Shown: positions 26,099 through 35,005, counted from the first letter of the stretch. The stretch is 64,000 bases of DNA from Paenibacillus silagei (GCF_017874735.1 NZ_JAGGLV010000003.1:310001-374000); one strand, 5' to 3'. Notes: generated from the sequence alone by a model not told the origin. Numbers and translations are program-made.

Positions 26099-27241
26099 TC
26101 ACTTATTATTGGTCTTCCTGACCAAGTCCACGCCATCGTAAGCCAGACTGTCCACACTTGCCGCCTTCTGCCGGAGGTAATGATCCAAAAAGGTCTTCGT
26201 ATAGTCTGTAACCAGATTTCGCATCTCCATCGCATCCCGTTTGCCTCTGAGTTCCTCACTAACACCGGTAAACACGATGTCACAGTAATCTAAATGCGCA
26301 ACCCGGTCAACAGAGAAATAATAGGTTTCTCTGCTATTGTTAGCGCCAATGACCGCATTCATGTTGTAGTTGGGTTCACGATACAGCAGCAGGAAGGGCG
26401 TACTAAGATCGCTATCGAGGAGACCGAATGCACCGCTATCCAAGCCAATCCCGCAGGTAAACCGGTCGTCGTCCCGGCAGACCATCGCCGTCGTAAGCCC
26501 TCCATACGAATGCCCGACGATGCCCATGCCGGTGTCAACAAGCAATCTGCCTTTAAAGATAGAATCCAGCTCTCCAGTGTCCAGCTTGTGCAGAACATCG
26601 GCTACAAAACGCACATCTTCTGCCTGTAACTCACTAAACTCTGTTAACTTGGCAAGTACCGGGAGTGCAAGCACGTTACGGCACATCTGAACGGCAGCTT
26701 CATCGTCCGGCCGCATCTCCATCTTACCAGCCAGCGCCAGCATCTCCGGATCTTCAGACAACGCTATGATGGCATCGGAGAAGTCCTTGGATACATTAAA
26801 CAGACGCCCGTCTTTACGCTTGTACATCGTGCTATTCGGATGGCCGATGCTTACCACAACATATCCCATACTGGCCAAGTCTGTACAGAGCACTGTGCCC
26901 CATTCCGGAGAGCCGCCCCCGCCGCAGACATAGAATAACACCGGATAGCGCTGCTCCTTCGCGGAGAGAGCAAGTTCTTCGTAACACCGGGTCTTGAACT
27001 CTATGGAGAAAAAATCGCTCGTAACATAGCCGGTGACGAGCGGCTGATCCTTTAACATCCCGTAGACTTCAGGAAACATGTATGCTGATGTAGCTTTACC
27101 TTCGCTGCTGTCAGACGGATAGAATACGAACGCTGTCAGTTCTCTTGTGGAATGGTCCGAAGCCGTGTACTCCAGATCCATCTGAGTCCGGCCAACCGTA
27201 TAGCTGCCAACAGGTGCTGGAAAAACCTCATAAGTTTTCAT
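26099..27241 (-). CDS. Alpha/beta hydrolase (dienelactone hydrolase / PAF-acetylhydrolase-like)
   Basis: The 380-aa cytoplasmic hydrolase has a nucleophile elbow GHSYGG, with Ser as nucleophile. A downstream Asp (GLDSGAFG) and a C-terminal His (VAHLDY) complete a likely triad. An oxyanion-type YVCGGGGS segment lies earlier. The layout resembles platelet-activating-factor acetylhydrolase-like and dienelactone-hydrolase-like esterases. It lies 6 nt downstream of a TetR-family gene on the same strand, which should be its repressor. The substrate is unknown. Confidence 0.7.
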   Translation of the reverse strand: MKTYEVFPAPVGSYTVGRTQMDLEYTASDHSTRELTAFVFYPSDSSEGKATSAYMFPEVYGMLKDQPLVTGYVTSDFFSIEFKTRCYEELALSAKEQRYPVLFYVCGGGGSPEWGTVLCTDLASMGYVVVSIGHPNSTMYKRKDGRLFNVSKDFSDAIIALSEDPEMLALAGKMEMRPDDEAAVQMCRNVLALPVLAKLTEFSELQAEDVRFVADVLHKLDTGELDSIFKGRLLVDTGMGIVGHSYGGLTTAMVCRDDDRFTCGIGLDSGAFGLLDSDLSTPFLLLYREPNYNMNAVIGANNSRETYYFSVDRVAHLDYCDIVFTGVSEELRGKRDAMEMRNLVTDYTKTFLDHYLRQKAASVDSLAYDGVDLVRKTNNK

Positions 27242-27247
27242 ACACTT

Positions 27248-27907
27248 CTACTCCTTTGCTTTTTTAATATCGCTAACCAGCTCGGAATATTTATGATCTT
27301 CAAGCAGACCATGACCCATAAAGTCAGCAAAGTATTTGCTAAGCTTATGCTGCATCTGAGAATCCTTAATCCCGAATTCCCTATAAAACATGACTAAATT
27401 AAACTGCATAGATTCAAACATAAATGAAATCAGGTCATCGTCAATATCAGGCCGGAGATATCCGTCCACCCTCAGCCGCCGTATAATATCCTTGATCAAG
27501 GGGAAGGACTCGCCCTTTAGCACGTTCAGATATACTTTCAGCAGTATGTCCTCGGGAATGTGTAAAAAAGTCTCAGTAAGCTTGATCTCCAGCTCATTCA
27601 GCGGCTCGGCCACCGTACCATTCACGTTACCAAATAAGCCGGTAAGGAAAGACCGGAACAGGGAATCCTCAGTACTGTTATTAAAATACGCTGCTCTTTT
27701 CCGGGTCACATTACGGATTAAGTGACAATACAGGTCATCTTTGTCTTCAAAATACCGGTAGAAGGTTCCGGGGTGCATAGACAAGCTATCCAGCACCATC
27801 TTCATCGATATATCCTCGTAAAGATGATCCACAAAAAGCTGCATAGCCCTGTTCGATATTTCCTCGCGCCTGGCTTCATCCAATCGAAAGAACGTATTTT
27901 TTGGCAT
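27248..27907 (-). CDS. TetR/AcrR-family transcriptional regulator
   Basis: The 219-aa regulator has an N-terminal HTH (residues ~10-60, ending GTFYRYFEDKDDLYCHLI) and a helical ligand domain. I start it at ATG 27905-27907, behind AGGAGG; the frame extends 11 codons further into the operator. It is the first gene of a two-gene operon with the hydrolase and very probably controls its own promoter through the palindrome at 27929-27946. Confidence 0.85.
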   Translation of the reverse strand: MPKNTFFRLDEARREEISNRAMQLFVDHLYEDISMKMVLDSLSMHPGTFYRYFEDKDDLYCHLIRNVTRKRAAYFNNSTEDSLFRSFLTGLFGNVNGTVAEPLNELEIKLTETFLHIPEDILLKVYLNVLKGESFPLIKDIIRRLRVDGYLRPDIDDDLISFMFESMQFNLVMFYREFGIKDSQMQHKLSKYFADFMGHGLLEDHKYSELVSDIKKAKE

Positions 27908-27928
27908 CGCTTCCTCCTTTAATACGTG

Positions 27929-27973
27929 GTGTGAATCCATTCACACTATATCGATAATCAATTCACATGTCAA
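27929..27973 (-). promoter_or_regulatory. TetR operon promoter with overlapping 18-bp operator
   Basis: On the reverse strand, TTGACA (27968-27973), a 17-nt spacer and TATAGT (27945-27950) form a near-consensus promoter. The palindrome GTGTGAATCCATTCACAC (27929-27946) overlaps the -10 and start region, so a bound dimer would block RNA polymerase. A half-site-like ATTCACA lies inside the spacer (27961-27967). Confidence 0.75.
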
Positions 27974-27998
27974 ATATCCGAGCCGGAATAACGGCACA

Positions 27999-28040
27999 AA
28001 AAAACCACCCCCCGCAAGCATCTCTTGCGAATTGTGGTTT
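27999..28040 (-). terminator. Intrinsic terminator of birA
   Basis: AAACCAC (28002-28008) pairs with GTGGTTT (28034-28040), enclosing an inner stem CCGCAAG/CTTGCG. Read on the reverse strand it is followed by a T-run (27998-28004), placing it just after the birA stop. Confidence 0.7.
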
Positions 28041-28047
28041 CTAAGTG

Positions 28048-29025
28048 TTAGAGCAGAATACGAACTTCGCCGCTGGACAGATATTCCTCGTCGCCATTCG
28101 GATACCGGACCTTCAGGCGGCAGTCGTTGTCGATATCAACGGCGGTTGCCGCTTGCTCTTGATGCTCCTTAACAACCATGACCGTCTCACCCAGCGACAT
28201 CATGCGCTGCCGGTATTCGGGCAGAAACAGCCGTTCCTTAAGCTGCTCATAATAGCCCATGAAGCGGTTCAGCACTTCGGCTGTAAGCCGGTTCCGCAAA
28301 TCCCCTTCGGGATTGCCGGCCTGATAGATAGAGGTTGCAATCTCAGACAGTCCGGCGGGGAAGCCTGCTGCGGGCAGTGCCACGTTGATCCCGATCCCGA
28401 GTACGGCATAATCCAGCCACTCATTCTCCAGGGACAGGGAAGCCTCGGTGAGGATTCCGCACACCTTTTTACCGTTCATGAATACGTCATTCACCCATTT
28501 GATCTGCGTGCTGAGGCCGGACACACTCTCGATCGCCAGAGCCACCGCAACGGCAGCAGAGGTAGTCAGAAGCGTAGCATCTGCCGCCGACAGCCGGGGC
28601 CGCAGCAGAATGCTCATATAGATGCCAGTTCCCGCAGGGGAAAAGAACGGCCGGCCTTTCCGGCCCCGCCCGGCGGTCTGCTCCTCCGAGAGGATGACTT
28701 TGCCTTCCGCTTCACCGCCGGAAGCCAGCGCCTTGACCAGCTCGTTCGTGGAAGCGACGCTCTTGAAGACTTCAAGCCGCAGCTTCTGCCCCCTGGCATC
28801 CAGGTATTTGGCAACCGCTGCGGTGGACAGAATGTCCGTCTGGGGGGACAGGGAGTATCCCTTATTGGTGACGGCCTGAATGGAATAGCCGTCACTCTGC
28901 AGCGCTTTGATGGCCTTCCACACTGCGCTGCGCGTCACGGATAACCGCCCGGCGATGTCCTCGCCGGAGAAGTATTTACCCTTATTGCTATCCAGTAAGG
29001 CCAGGATATGTTCTTTAACTGTCAT
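28048..29025 (-). CDS. birA: Bifunctional biotin protein ligase / biotin operon repressor
   Basis: The 325-aa protein has an N-terminal winged HTH (residues 1-60, VTRSAVWKAIKAL), a catalytic domain with the biotinyl-AMP loop GRGRKG (119-124) and KWVNDVF, and a small C-terminal SH3-like domain. It attaches biotin to carboxylases and, as the biotinyl-AMP complex, represses biotin genes. ATG 29023-29025 is chosen for GGAGGG with 8-nt spacing; the frame extends six codons more without a site. It is divergent from the bioY operon, whose promoter contains a textbook BirA box. Confidence 0.93.
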   Translation of the reverse strand: MTVKEHILALLDSNKGKYFSGEDIAGRLSVTRSAVWKAIKALQSDGYSIQAVTNKGYSLSPQTDILSTAAVAKYLDARGQKLRLEVFKSVASTNELVKALASGGEAEGKVILSEEQTAGRGRKGRPFFSPAGTGIYMSILLRPRLSAADATLLTTSAAVAVALAIESVSGLSTQIKWVNDVFMNGKKVCGILTEASLSLENEWLDYAVLGIGINVALPAAGFPAGLSEIATSIYQAGNPEGDLRNRLTAEVLNRFMGYYEQLKERLFLPEYRQRMMSLGETVMVVKEHQEQAATAVDIDNDCRLKVRYPNGDEEYLSSGEVRILL

Positions 29026-29123
29026 GCCTATAACCCTCCACAAGTCTAACGTTCCGATCTCATTTCTTTAAATATATTAACATGCTTAGGATCATTAGAA
29101 AAATCAGGTATACTCACATCATG

Positions 29124-29178
29124 ATTGTGAACCTATTAATAATTTATGGTTTACAATGAAGGCGTCCTCCACTATAAT
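29124..29178 (+). promoter_or_regulatory. BirA operator and promoter of the bioY operon
   Basis: ATTGTGAACC (29124-29133), 14 nt, and GGTTTACAAT (29148-29157) form an inverted repeat that differs at one position and fits the known BirA box layout. The right half contains the -35 element TTTACA (29150-29155), followed after 17 nt by a consensus TATAAT (29173-29178). Binding of biotinyl-AMP-BirA would cover the -35 and shut off bioY and the genes behind it. Confidence 0.88.
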
Positions 29179-29251
29179 TCAGCTTGTTGGCTGGACTCCC
29201 TGACCGGAAGGCCGCCCAATTCCTGTATCTTATCTTGTGGAGGTTATTGAA

Positions 29252-29803
29252 TTGAGAATCAAAGAGCTAGTCTATGCGGCCTTATTCGCCGCGCTTATCG
29301 CGGTGTTGGGCTTGGTTCCGCCCGTATCGCTAGGCATTATTCCTGTACCTGTCACTGCCCAGACGCTTGGTGTCATGCTGGCCGGCTGTTTTCTGGGCTG
29401 GCGGACAGGCGCACTCAGCCTGATCATTTTTCTTATCCTTATCGCTTTAGGCTTGCCGGTATTACCAGGCGGACGCGGCGGGCTGGCCATACTCGTTGGA
29501 CCGACAGCAGGCTATCTGTTCAGCTGGCCGCTGGCCGCCGGGTTGATCGGCTGGTTCGCTGAAGCGGTCTGGCCGAAGCTCCGGGCCTGGAAGCTGTTCG
29601 CCGTTAATCTGATCTTTGGCGTTCTGCTCGTTAATCTAATCGGCGCTTCGACCATGGCCTGGATTACGAATACTCCGCTCTGGACCGGACTTGCCGGGTC
29701 TGCGGCTTTTCTGCCCGGAGATCTGATCAAGGCTCTGCTGGCCGCTGTCATCACCATGCAGCTCCGGGCGTTCAGTCCGGTTGAGGAGAAGAGGGGGGCG
29801 TGA
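29252..29803 (+). CDS. bioY: Biotin transporter BioY (ECF S component)
   Basis: The 183-aa membrane protein has six hydrophobic helices and BioY motifs (GLVPPVSLGIIPVPVTAQTL and LPGGRGGLAILVGPTAGYL). It binds biotin and docks on an ECF energy module. The TTG at 29252 is taken as start because TGGAGG lies 8-10 nt upstream; the upstream GTG 29237 lies inside that site. It is the first gene after the BirA box. Confidence 0.9.
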   Translation: MRIKELVYAALFAALIAVLGLVPPVSLGIIPVPVTAQTLGVMLAGCFLGWRTGALSLIIFLILIALGLPVLPGGRGGLAILVGPTAGYLFSWPLAAGLIGWFAEAVWPKLRAWKLFAVNLIFGVLLVNLIGASTMAWITNTPLWTGLAGSAAFLPGDLIKALLAAVITMQLRAFSPVEEKRGA

Positions 29804-29810
29804 GATTCCG

Positions 29811-31301
29811 GTGAATCTAGCAGAACACATTCTGGAACGTGCCGTACTCGTCCCTCACCGTATTGCAATTTCAGATGGACACGAAGACTGTACCTATGAG
29901 CAGCTCACGAAACGGGTTCAACAGGTTGCCAGCGGTCTGCGGCAGGGCGGACACACGAATCAGACCGTTGCGCTTCTATCCGGTAACCGCATGGAATTCG
30001 CCGAATTTGTCCTGGGTGCTATCTATGCAGGCTGCACTCCCGTACTGCTGGACCCGAAATGGTCTCCAGCAGAGCTGGAACAGGTCATCCAGCAATGCGC
30101 TCCAGGGCTAATTGTAAGTGAAGTATGCTTCGCAGCTGATCTGATTGGTCGTTACAGTGGAATTCCCCAGCTATATTTCGGCAGGGGACAGGTCTCCGGC
30201 AGCTATGAGGCTTGGGTAGCAGGCTTCGGGCCGGAGGCTGAAGCCGCAGATAGCCCTGAACTGCTGTTCATCGGGTATACCTCTGGCACCACAGGTATCC
30301 CGAAGGGGTATATGCGGACCCATCAGTCGTGGTTCAGCAGCTTGGAGGCTACAGAGAAGGCGTTCAGCCTGAACCGGATGCAGCATGTGCTTGCGCCCGG
30401 GCCGTTCGTGCATTCGCTGTCGCTGTTCGCCCTGCTGCAATCCCTGTACAGCAGAGCTACGTTCCATCTCCTTCCGGAATTCGATGCAGAGCGCGTACTC
30501 ACCCTGTGCTCCCGTGTACCGGATATGATTCTGTTCGTTGTGCCCGCTATGACCGAGGCGTTATTGCGCCAAGCGGAGTCAAGCAACGCCGAGGTGTCCA
30601 TTCAGGCCTTGATTAGCTCCGGCGGCAAATGGCCTGTGTCTTCAATACCTAAGTGCCGCGAGAGGTTCAACGGGGTTAGGCTCTATGAGTATTACGGCTC
30701 CTCTGAAGCCAGCTACATCAGCTATCTGGAGCTTACCGGAGCGGAGCCGCAGGACTCTCTGGGCCAGCCGTTCAGCGGTGTAGAGCTGTTGATCTGCGAT
30801 GAACAGTTCCGCGAGGTTCCTCAAGGCACAGTGGGGGAGCTATACATCCGCAGCGATATGATCTTCTCCGGATATCATCTCCTGCCGGAAGAGACGGCGC
30901 GGGTATTCCGGGACGGCTGGCTGCGCACAGGGGATTACGTGTATCAGGACCGGCAGATGCATCTGCGCCTGGCCGGACGCGCGGGCAGCATGATCAAGAG
31001 CGGGGGGCTCAAGGTGTTCCCGGAAGAAGTGGAAGCAGTGCTGCTTCGCCATCCGAATATCCGGGAAGCGATGGTGTTCGGCATACCGGATGAACGCTGG
31101 GGGGAGCAGGTAACGTTACTGATACAGTGGCAGGGCCAGGAACGGCTTACACTCGATGAGATCAGGAAGTATTGCCGCCCCTATCTGGCCAGCTATAAGC
31201 TGCCTAAGCAGCTGATTAACGTAGAGGGATTCAGCTACACCGGTTCCGGCAAAATCGCCCGCCAGCTCATGAAGAGCCGCGTGGTAGAGGAGTTGACATG
31301 A
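29811..31301 (+). CDS. yhfT: Acyl-CoA synthetase (YhfT-like) in the BirA regulon
   Basis: This 496-aa ANL-superfamily ligase has the AMP-binding P-loop YTSGTTGIPKG (~residues 154-164), the hinge region around LRTGDYVYQD and RLAGRAGSMIKSGG, and a C-terminal lysine region SYTGSGKIARQL. Bacillus subtilis has a BirA-regulated yhfU(bioY)-yhfT-yhfS cluster, and this gene occupies the yhfT position. It may activate an acyl chain such as pimelate or a fatty acid for biotin synthesis. GTG 29811 is the likely start (GAGGGGGG 13 nt upstream); the frame is open from 29781. The substrate is unproven. Confidence 0.75.
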   Translation: MNLAEHILERAVLVPHRIAISDGHEDCTYEQLTKRVQQVASGLRQGGHTNQTVALLSGNRMEFAEFVLGAIYAGCTPVLLDPKWSPAELEQVIQQCAPGLIVSEVCFAADLIGRYSGIPQLYFGRGQVSGSYEAWVAGFGPEAEAADSPELLFIGYTSGTTGIPKGYMRTHQSWFSSLEATEKAFSLNRMQHVLAPGPFVHSLSLFALLQSLYSRATFHLLPEFDAERVLTLCSRVPDMILFVVPAMTEALLRQAESSNAEVSIQALISSGGKWPVSSIPKCRERFNGVRLYEYYGSSEASYISYLELTGAEPQDSLGQPFSGVELLICDEQFREVPQGTVGELYIRSDMIFSGYHLLPEETARVFRDGWLRTGDYVYQDRQMHLRLAGRAGSMIKSGGLKVFPEEVEAVLLRHPNIREAMVFGIPDERWGEQVTLLIQWQGQERLTLDEIRKYCRPYLASYKLPKQLINVEGFSYTGSGKIARQLMKSRVVEELT

Positions 31302-32140
31302 AGAAGGCCGTGCAGGAAGAAGTTCCACCCATGCTCGTTTTTGACCAGGTAGACTTTGCTTACCGGAGAGGGCAGCCGGTTCTCCGTCAGCTCAGCTTTG
31401 ACATACGCCAAGGCGAATTCGTTGCCATCATCGGCGCGAATGGCAGCGGTAAATCCACCATTGCCAAGCTAATGAACGGATTGCTGCTGCCAAGAGCCGG
31501 AGAGGTGAGGCTGGGAGCGCTGAGCACGTTGAAGCGCCAGGATCTCGTAAGCATCCGCGAGCAGGCCGGATTGGTCTTCCAGAATCCTGACGATCAGTTC
31601 ATTACGGCTTCCGTGCTGGATGAGGTGGTCTTCGGGCTGGAGAATCTGCGTGTCCCGAGAACCGCAATGCTCAGCCGGGCAACCCGTGCGCTGCAAGCCG
31701 TTCATATGGAAGACTATATGGACGCCGCTCCGCATCAGCTGTCGGGCGGGCAGAAGCAGCGGGTTGCCGTAGCGGCGGTTCTGGCAATGGAGCCCTCCAT
31801 CCTCATCCTGGATGAAGCCACCTCCATGCTTGATCCGCAGGGCAGGCAGGACCTCCTTCAGGTGATGCGCATGCTTCACCAGCAAGGGCTGACGATCATC
31901 CACATTACCCATCATATGGATGAGGTCCTGCCTTCTGACCGTGTGCTGCTGCTTAGCCGGGGAGAGCTGGCTTTTGACGGGACGCCCTCCGGCTTGTTCA
32001 GCAGTGTAAGCATGACGGAGCATCAGCTTGCGCCTCCTTTTGCCGTAAGATTATTCCAGGCGCTCGGGCTGGATGCTCCGCTGCATGCAGAATGGAAGGA
32101 GACGATCAGAACCTTATGGTCTACGCATTGCAGGATGTAA
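31298..32140 (+). CDS. ecfA1: ECF transporter ATPase A1
   Basis: The 280-aa ATPase has Walker A GANGSGKST, signature LSGGQKQR and Walker B ILILDEAT. A Q-loop in VFQNPDDQF is typical of ECF/cobalt-type ATPases. It overlaps the ligase gene by ATGA, with AGGAG upstream, and the next ATPase gene by about 25 nt. With A2 and T it energises BioY, and possibly other S components, at the membrane. Confidence 0.88.
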   Translation: MKKAVQEEVPPMLVFDQVDFAYRRGQPVLRQLSFDIRQGEFVAIIGANGSGKSTIAKLMNGLLLPRAGEVRLGALSTLKRQDLVSIREQAGLVFQNPDDQFITASVLDEVVFGLENLRVPRTAMLSRATRALQAVHMEDYMDAAPHQLSGGQKQRVAVAAVLAMEPSILILDEATSMLDPQGRQDLLQVMRMLHQQGLTIIHITHHMDEVLPSDRVLLLSRGELAFDGTPSGLFSSVSMTEHQLAPPFAVRLFQALGLDAPLHAEWKETIRTLWSTHCRM

Positions 32141-32964
32141 GTGTGAAGATGAACGGGCGGGACATTCTTGAGTCGGTAAGCTGCACGCTTCAGGAGGGCA
32201 AATGGATTTCGGTTATCGGTCAGTCCGGGGCCGGAAAATCCACCCTCGCCAAAGTATTCAAGGGTCTGCTGCCAATCTCAAAAGGCGAATATACGTATCG
32301 TCAGCAGCCATTGCCAAGCGATCCGCAAGGCAGGCTGAAGACTGTTCCGCACATCGGTTATGTCTTTCAGTATCCTGAGCAGCAGCTATTTGCGGCAACG
32401 GTCAATCAGGAGCTGGCTTTTGCGCTTACCATGAAGGGTGAATCCCGGGCGAACGTGGAGCAAGCGATCCGGCAGGTTATGGAGCAGTTGGGCTTACCCG
32501 CAGCGCTGCTTCAGCAGCATCCCTTACAGCTAAGTGGCGGACTTAAGCGGCTGGTGGCTATCGCTTCTGTGCTGATGGCCGGGCCGGAGCTGCTTATTCT
32601 GGATGAACCTACCGCTGGGCTTGATCCCGGGAACAAGAACGACTTGCTCAGAAGGCTTAAAAAGTGGCAGGAGGAGAACAAGCGGACCGTGCTGTTCCTG
32701 TCGCATCAGCTGGAGGATGTTGCCGAATACTCGGATGAGGTGATGGTTATGGCGCAGGGCCGGTTGTTAGGACATTGGGAGGTCAACGAACTGTTCCTGA
32801 AGCAGGCAGATTGCATGGAGCAAGCGGGTCTGCCTGCACCGGAACCGATTCAGCTCTTGAGAATCATTGAGGAAGTATCTGGAGCGAAGCCACGGCCTGC
32901 AAGCTGCAAGGAAGCAGAGATTTTTCGGACGGTGAATGCTATCTGGCAGGCAAAGGGTCTCTGA
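32116..32964 (+). CDS. ecfA2: ECF transporter ATPase A2
   Basis: The 282-aa ATPase has Walker A GQSGAGKST, signature LSGGLKRL and Walker B LLILDEPT, plus VFQYPEQQLF. The start could be ATG 32092 or 32116; I prefer 32116 (AAGGAG about 13 nt upstream) because the N-terminus VYALQDVSVKMNG then aligns with the family. It forms the heterodimer with A1. The operon position is fourth, before ecfT. Confidence 0.87.
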   Translation: MVYALQDVSVKMNGRDILESVSCTLQEGKWISVIGQSGAGKSTLAKVFKGLLPISKGEYTYRQQPLPSDPQGRLKTVPHIGYVFQYPEQQLFAATVNQELAFALTMKGESRANVEQAIRQVMEQLGLPAALLQQHPLQLSGGLKRLVAIASVLMAGPELLILDEPTAGLDPGNKNDLLRRLKKWQEENKRTVLFLSHQLEDVAEYSDEVMVMAQGRLLGHWEVNELFLKQADCMEQAGLPAPEPIQLLRIIEEVSGAKPRPASCKEAEIFRTVNAIWQAKGL

Positions 32965-32967
32965 GCG

Positions 32968-33720
32968 ATGACGGATAAAATTGTACTCGGGCAGTATGTC
33001 CCCTCAGACTCTGTCATCCACCGGCTTGATCCGCGAACCAAGCTACTCATCCTTGTAGCCTTCACAATTGGCAGTATGCATCTCCAGGCGATTACAGGAT
33101 ACATTGCTGCGACAGTTCTGGCGGGAGGACAGCTCCTCTTGTCCAGAGTTCCGCTTCGTATGCTCTTACGGGCATTGCAGCCGCTTCTATTCATCCTGCT
33201 GCTGCCAATGCTCTATCATCTCCTGTTCAACCAGGAAGGGATCAGGAATGAGCTCTTCGCACTCTGGCGGATTCTGCTCCTGGTCTCGCTTGCTCTCATC
33301 CTGACATTAACGACGAAACCGCTCGATCTGGCCAAAGGTCTGGAACAGCTGTGCCAGCCGTTATCCCGTCTGGGCGTTCCGGTAGAAGCGCTGGCCTTGA
33401 CGGTCATGCTGGCTATTCGTTTTATCCCCACTATTACCCAGGAGCTGGACCGCATTCTTGTGGCGCAACAGGCCAGAGGGTATGATATCAAGGATACCAA
33501 AGGCCTTAACCGGATACAGGCTTACATCCAATTGGTGATTCCGCTGCTCGTCACCACCCTTGCGCGGGCGGAGCAGCTGGCGATGACGATTGAGGCAAGG
33601 GCTTACGGGAACGGGAAGGGACGGACTTCCTATCGGGTGCTAAAATATGCACGGATGGATTATGCAGCCGGCGGGATCATGCTTGCGTATGTTCTGCTGG
33701 GAATTCTGCTGGAGAGATGA
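32968..33720 (+). CDS. ecfT: ECF transporter transmembrane component T
   Basis: The 250-aa membrane protein has the family opening (VIHRLDPRTKLL), several helices and the two coupling-helix motifs AQQARGYD and EARAYGNG that contact the ATPase pair. It completes an S-A-A-T set in one operon, unlike species in which the A-A-T module sits in the ribosomal protein region. It ends 11 nt before the next start, so the following regulator gene may be read from the same transcript. Confidence 0.88.
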   Translation: MTDKIVLGQYVPSDSVIHRLDPRTKLLILVAFTIGSMHLQAITGYIAATVLAGGQLLLSRVPLRMLLRALQPLLFILLLPMLYHLLFNQEGIRNELFALWRILLLVSLALILTLTTKPLDLAKGLEQLCQPLSRLGVPVEALALTVMLAIRFIPTITQELDRILVAQQARGYDIKDTKGLNRIQAYIQLVIPLLVTTLARAEQLAMTIEARAYGNGKGRTSYRVLKYARMDYAAGGIMLAYVLLGILLER

Positions 33721-33731
33721 GGAGATAGAGC

Positions 33732-34931
33732 TTGAACAGAACAGCCATACTGGAGCGGCTTCAGTCAGAGCTGCGCGAAGGCAACCATATTATTGGTGTC
33801 TCGACAGGTACGGGAATTACAGCCAAGGTTGCCGCTGACAGCGGAGCAGACTTCATTCTAATGCTGAACTCCGGCAAGTTCCGGCAGATGGGGAGAAGCT
33901 CGCTGGCGGGGTTCCTGCCCTTCTGCAACAGCAATGAGATGGTGATGGATTTTGCCTCGAAGGAGATTGTGCCGCTGGTAAGAGACACTCCGGTGCTGTT
34001 CGGGCTGAATGCGAATGATCCAACGAGAGAAATGTCCCTGTATATAGAAGAGATTAAGGCCAGAGGCTTCGCGGGAGTGAATAATTATCCGACGGTCGGC
34101 CTGATCGACGGGGTGTTCAGAGAGGCACTGGAGGAGGACGGTATCAGCTATGACAGGGAGGTTGAGGCTATACGTCTGGCTCATCAGCAGGAGCTGTTCA
34201 CGGTGGCTTTCGTCTTCGACGAAGCCCAGGCGGTCCAGATGGCAGAGGCGGGGGCGGATGTGATCTGTGTGCATCTCGGCCTGACTGTAGGCGGATTGCT
34301 GGGGGCGCGGAAGGTGGTCTCTCTGGAAGCTGCCAAGGCGAAGGCGCTGCGTATTCTCACTGCCTGCGGAGAGGTTAAGCCTGAAGTCATTAAGATGATC
34401 TACGGCGGTCCGGTCAAGACTCCGGTTGATGTCCAGTATATGTACAGCAATAACACGCAGATTATGGGCTACATTGGCGGCTCTGCCTTTGAACGGATTC
34501 CCTCCGAGCAGTCGATTACAGCCATAACCCGCGATTTCAAGCGACTGGGCAAGCTGGATGAGGATGATCTCATGGTCAAAATGCTCAGCGGCATCACCCG
34601 GCATTACGATTACGTAGAATTCGTCAAAGAATATGTCGCCCAGAACTACAGCGAGGAAGTAGTGTTCGCGGATCTGGCCAAGGTGGCACATGTGTCACGC
34701 AGTTACCTGAGTAGCTTGTTTAAAAAGGAGGTAGGGTGCAGCTTCCAGAACTATCTGGTCGGCTTCCGTATGCAAAAGGCTGCCATCCTGCTCCAGGCCC
34801 CGCATCTGCAATTATCCGAGGTGTCCGCAATGGTCGGCTACCCCGACTATGCCCAGTTCAGCAGAATGTTCAAAAAGCTGATGGGCAGCTCGCCCAAGCA
34901 GTACAAATCTAACCTAAACACAAAAACATAG
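33732..34931 (+). CDS. TIM-barrel (PF09370-type) sensor fused to AraC DNA-binding domain
   Basis: In this 399-aa protein residues ~1-275 align throughout with the enzyme-like TIM barrel encoded at 36249. The alignment includes GTGITAK, NSG(K/R)xRxxGRxSLAG, [18 protein letters not shown] and the IYGGP/ICHGG strand. Residues ~295-395 form an AraC double HTH (VSRSYLSSLFKKEVGCSFQNYL, MFKKLMGSSPKQYK). It is therefore probably a transcription factor that uses a copy of the pathway enzyme's fold as ligand sensor. The start is TTG 33732 with AGGAG upstream. It stands directly before the Tm-1-like operon. The ligand is unknown. Confidence 0.8.
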   Translation: MNRTAILERLQSELREGNHIIGVSTGTGITAKVAADSGADFILMLNSGKFRQMGRSSLAGFLPFCNSNEMVMDFASKEIVPLVRDTPVLFGLNANDPTREMSLYIEEIKARGFAGVNNYPTVGLIDGVFREALEEDGISYDREVEAIRLAHQQELFTVAFVFDEAQAVQMAEAGADVICVHLGLTVGGLLGARKVVSLEAAKAKALRILTACGEVKPEVIKMIYGGPVKTPVDVQYMYSNNTQIMGYIGGSAFERIPSEQSITAITRDFKRLGKLDEDDLMVKMLSGITRHYDYVEFVKEYVAQNYSEEVVFADLAKVAHVSRSYLSSLFKKEVGCSFQNYLVGFRMQKAAILLQAPHLQLSEVSAMVGYPDYAQFSRMFKKLMGSSPKQYKSNLNTKT

Positions 34932-34935
34932 AACA

Positions 34936-34949
34936 TAAAAGCGTTTTCA
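34936..34949 (+). promoter_or_regulatory. Candidate cre (CcpA) site before the Tm-1-like operon
   Basis: TAAAAGCGTTTTCA matches eight of nine fixed positions of TGNAANCGNTNNCA and lies 57 nt before ATG 35006. It suggests catabolite control and so a carbon-utilisation role for the operon. Confidence 0.5.
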
Positions 34950-35005
34950 TCCATAAAAATGCCCGGTATGATGAATCTATGATTCGTATACGAGGAGGCC
35001 ACAGA

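Noticed and set aside
29026..29251. Riboswitch in front of bioY
   Set aside because: The gap is fully explained by a BirA operator and promoter; no conserved riboswitch architecture is visible.
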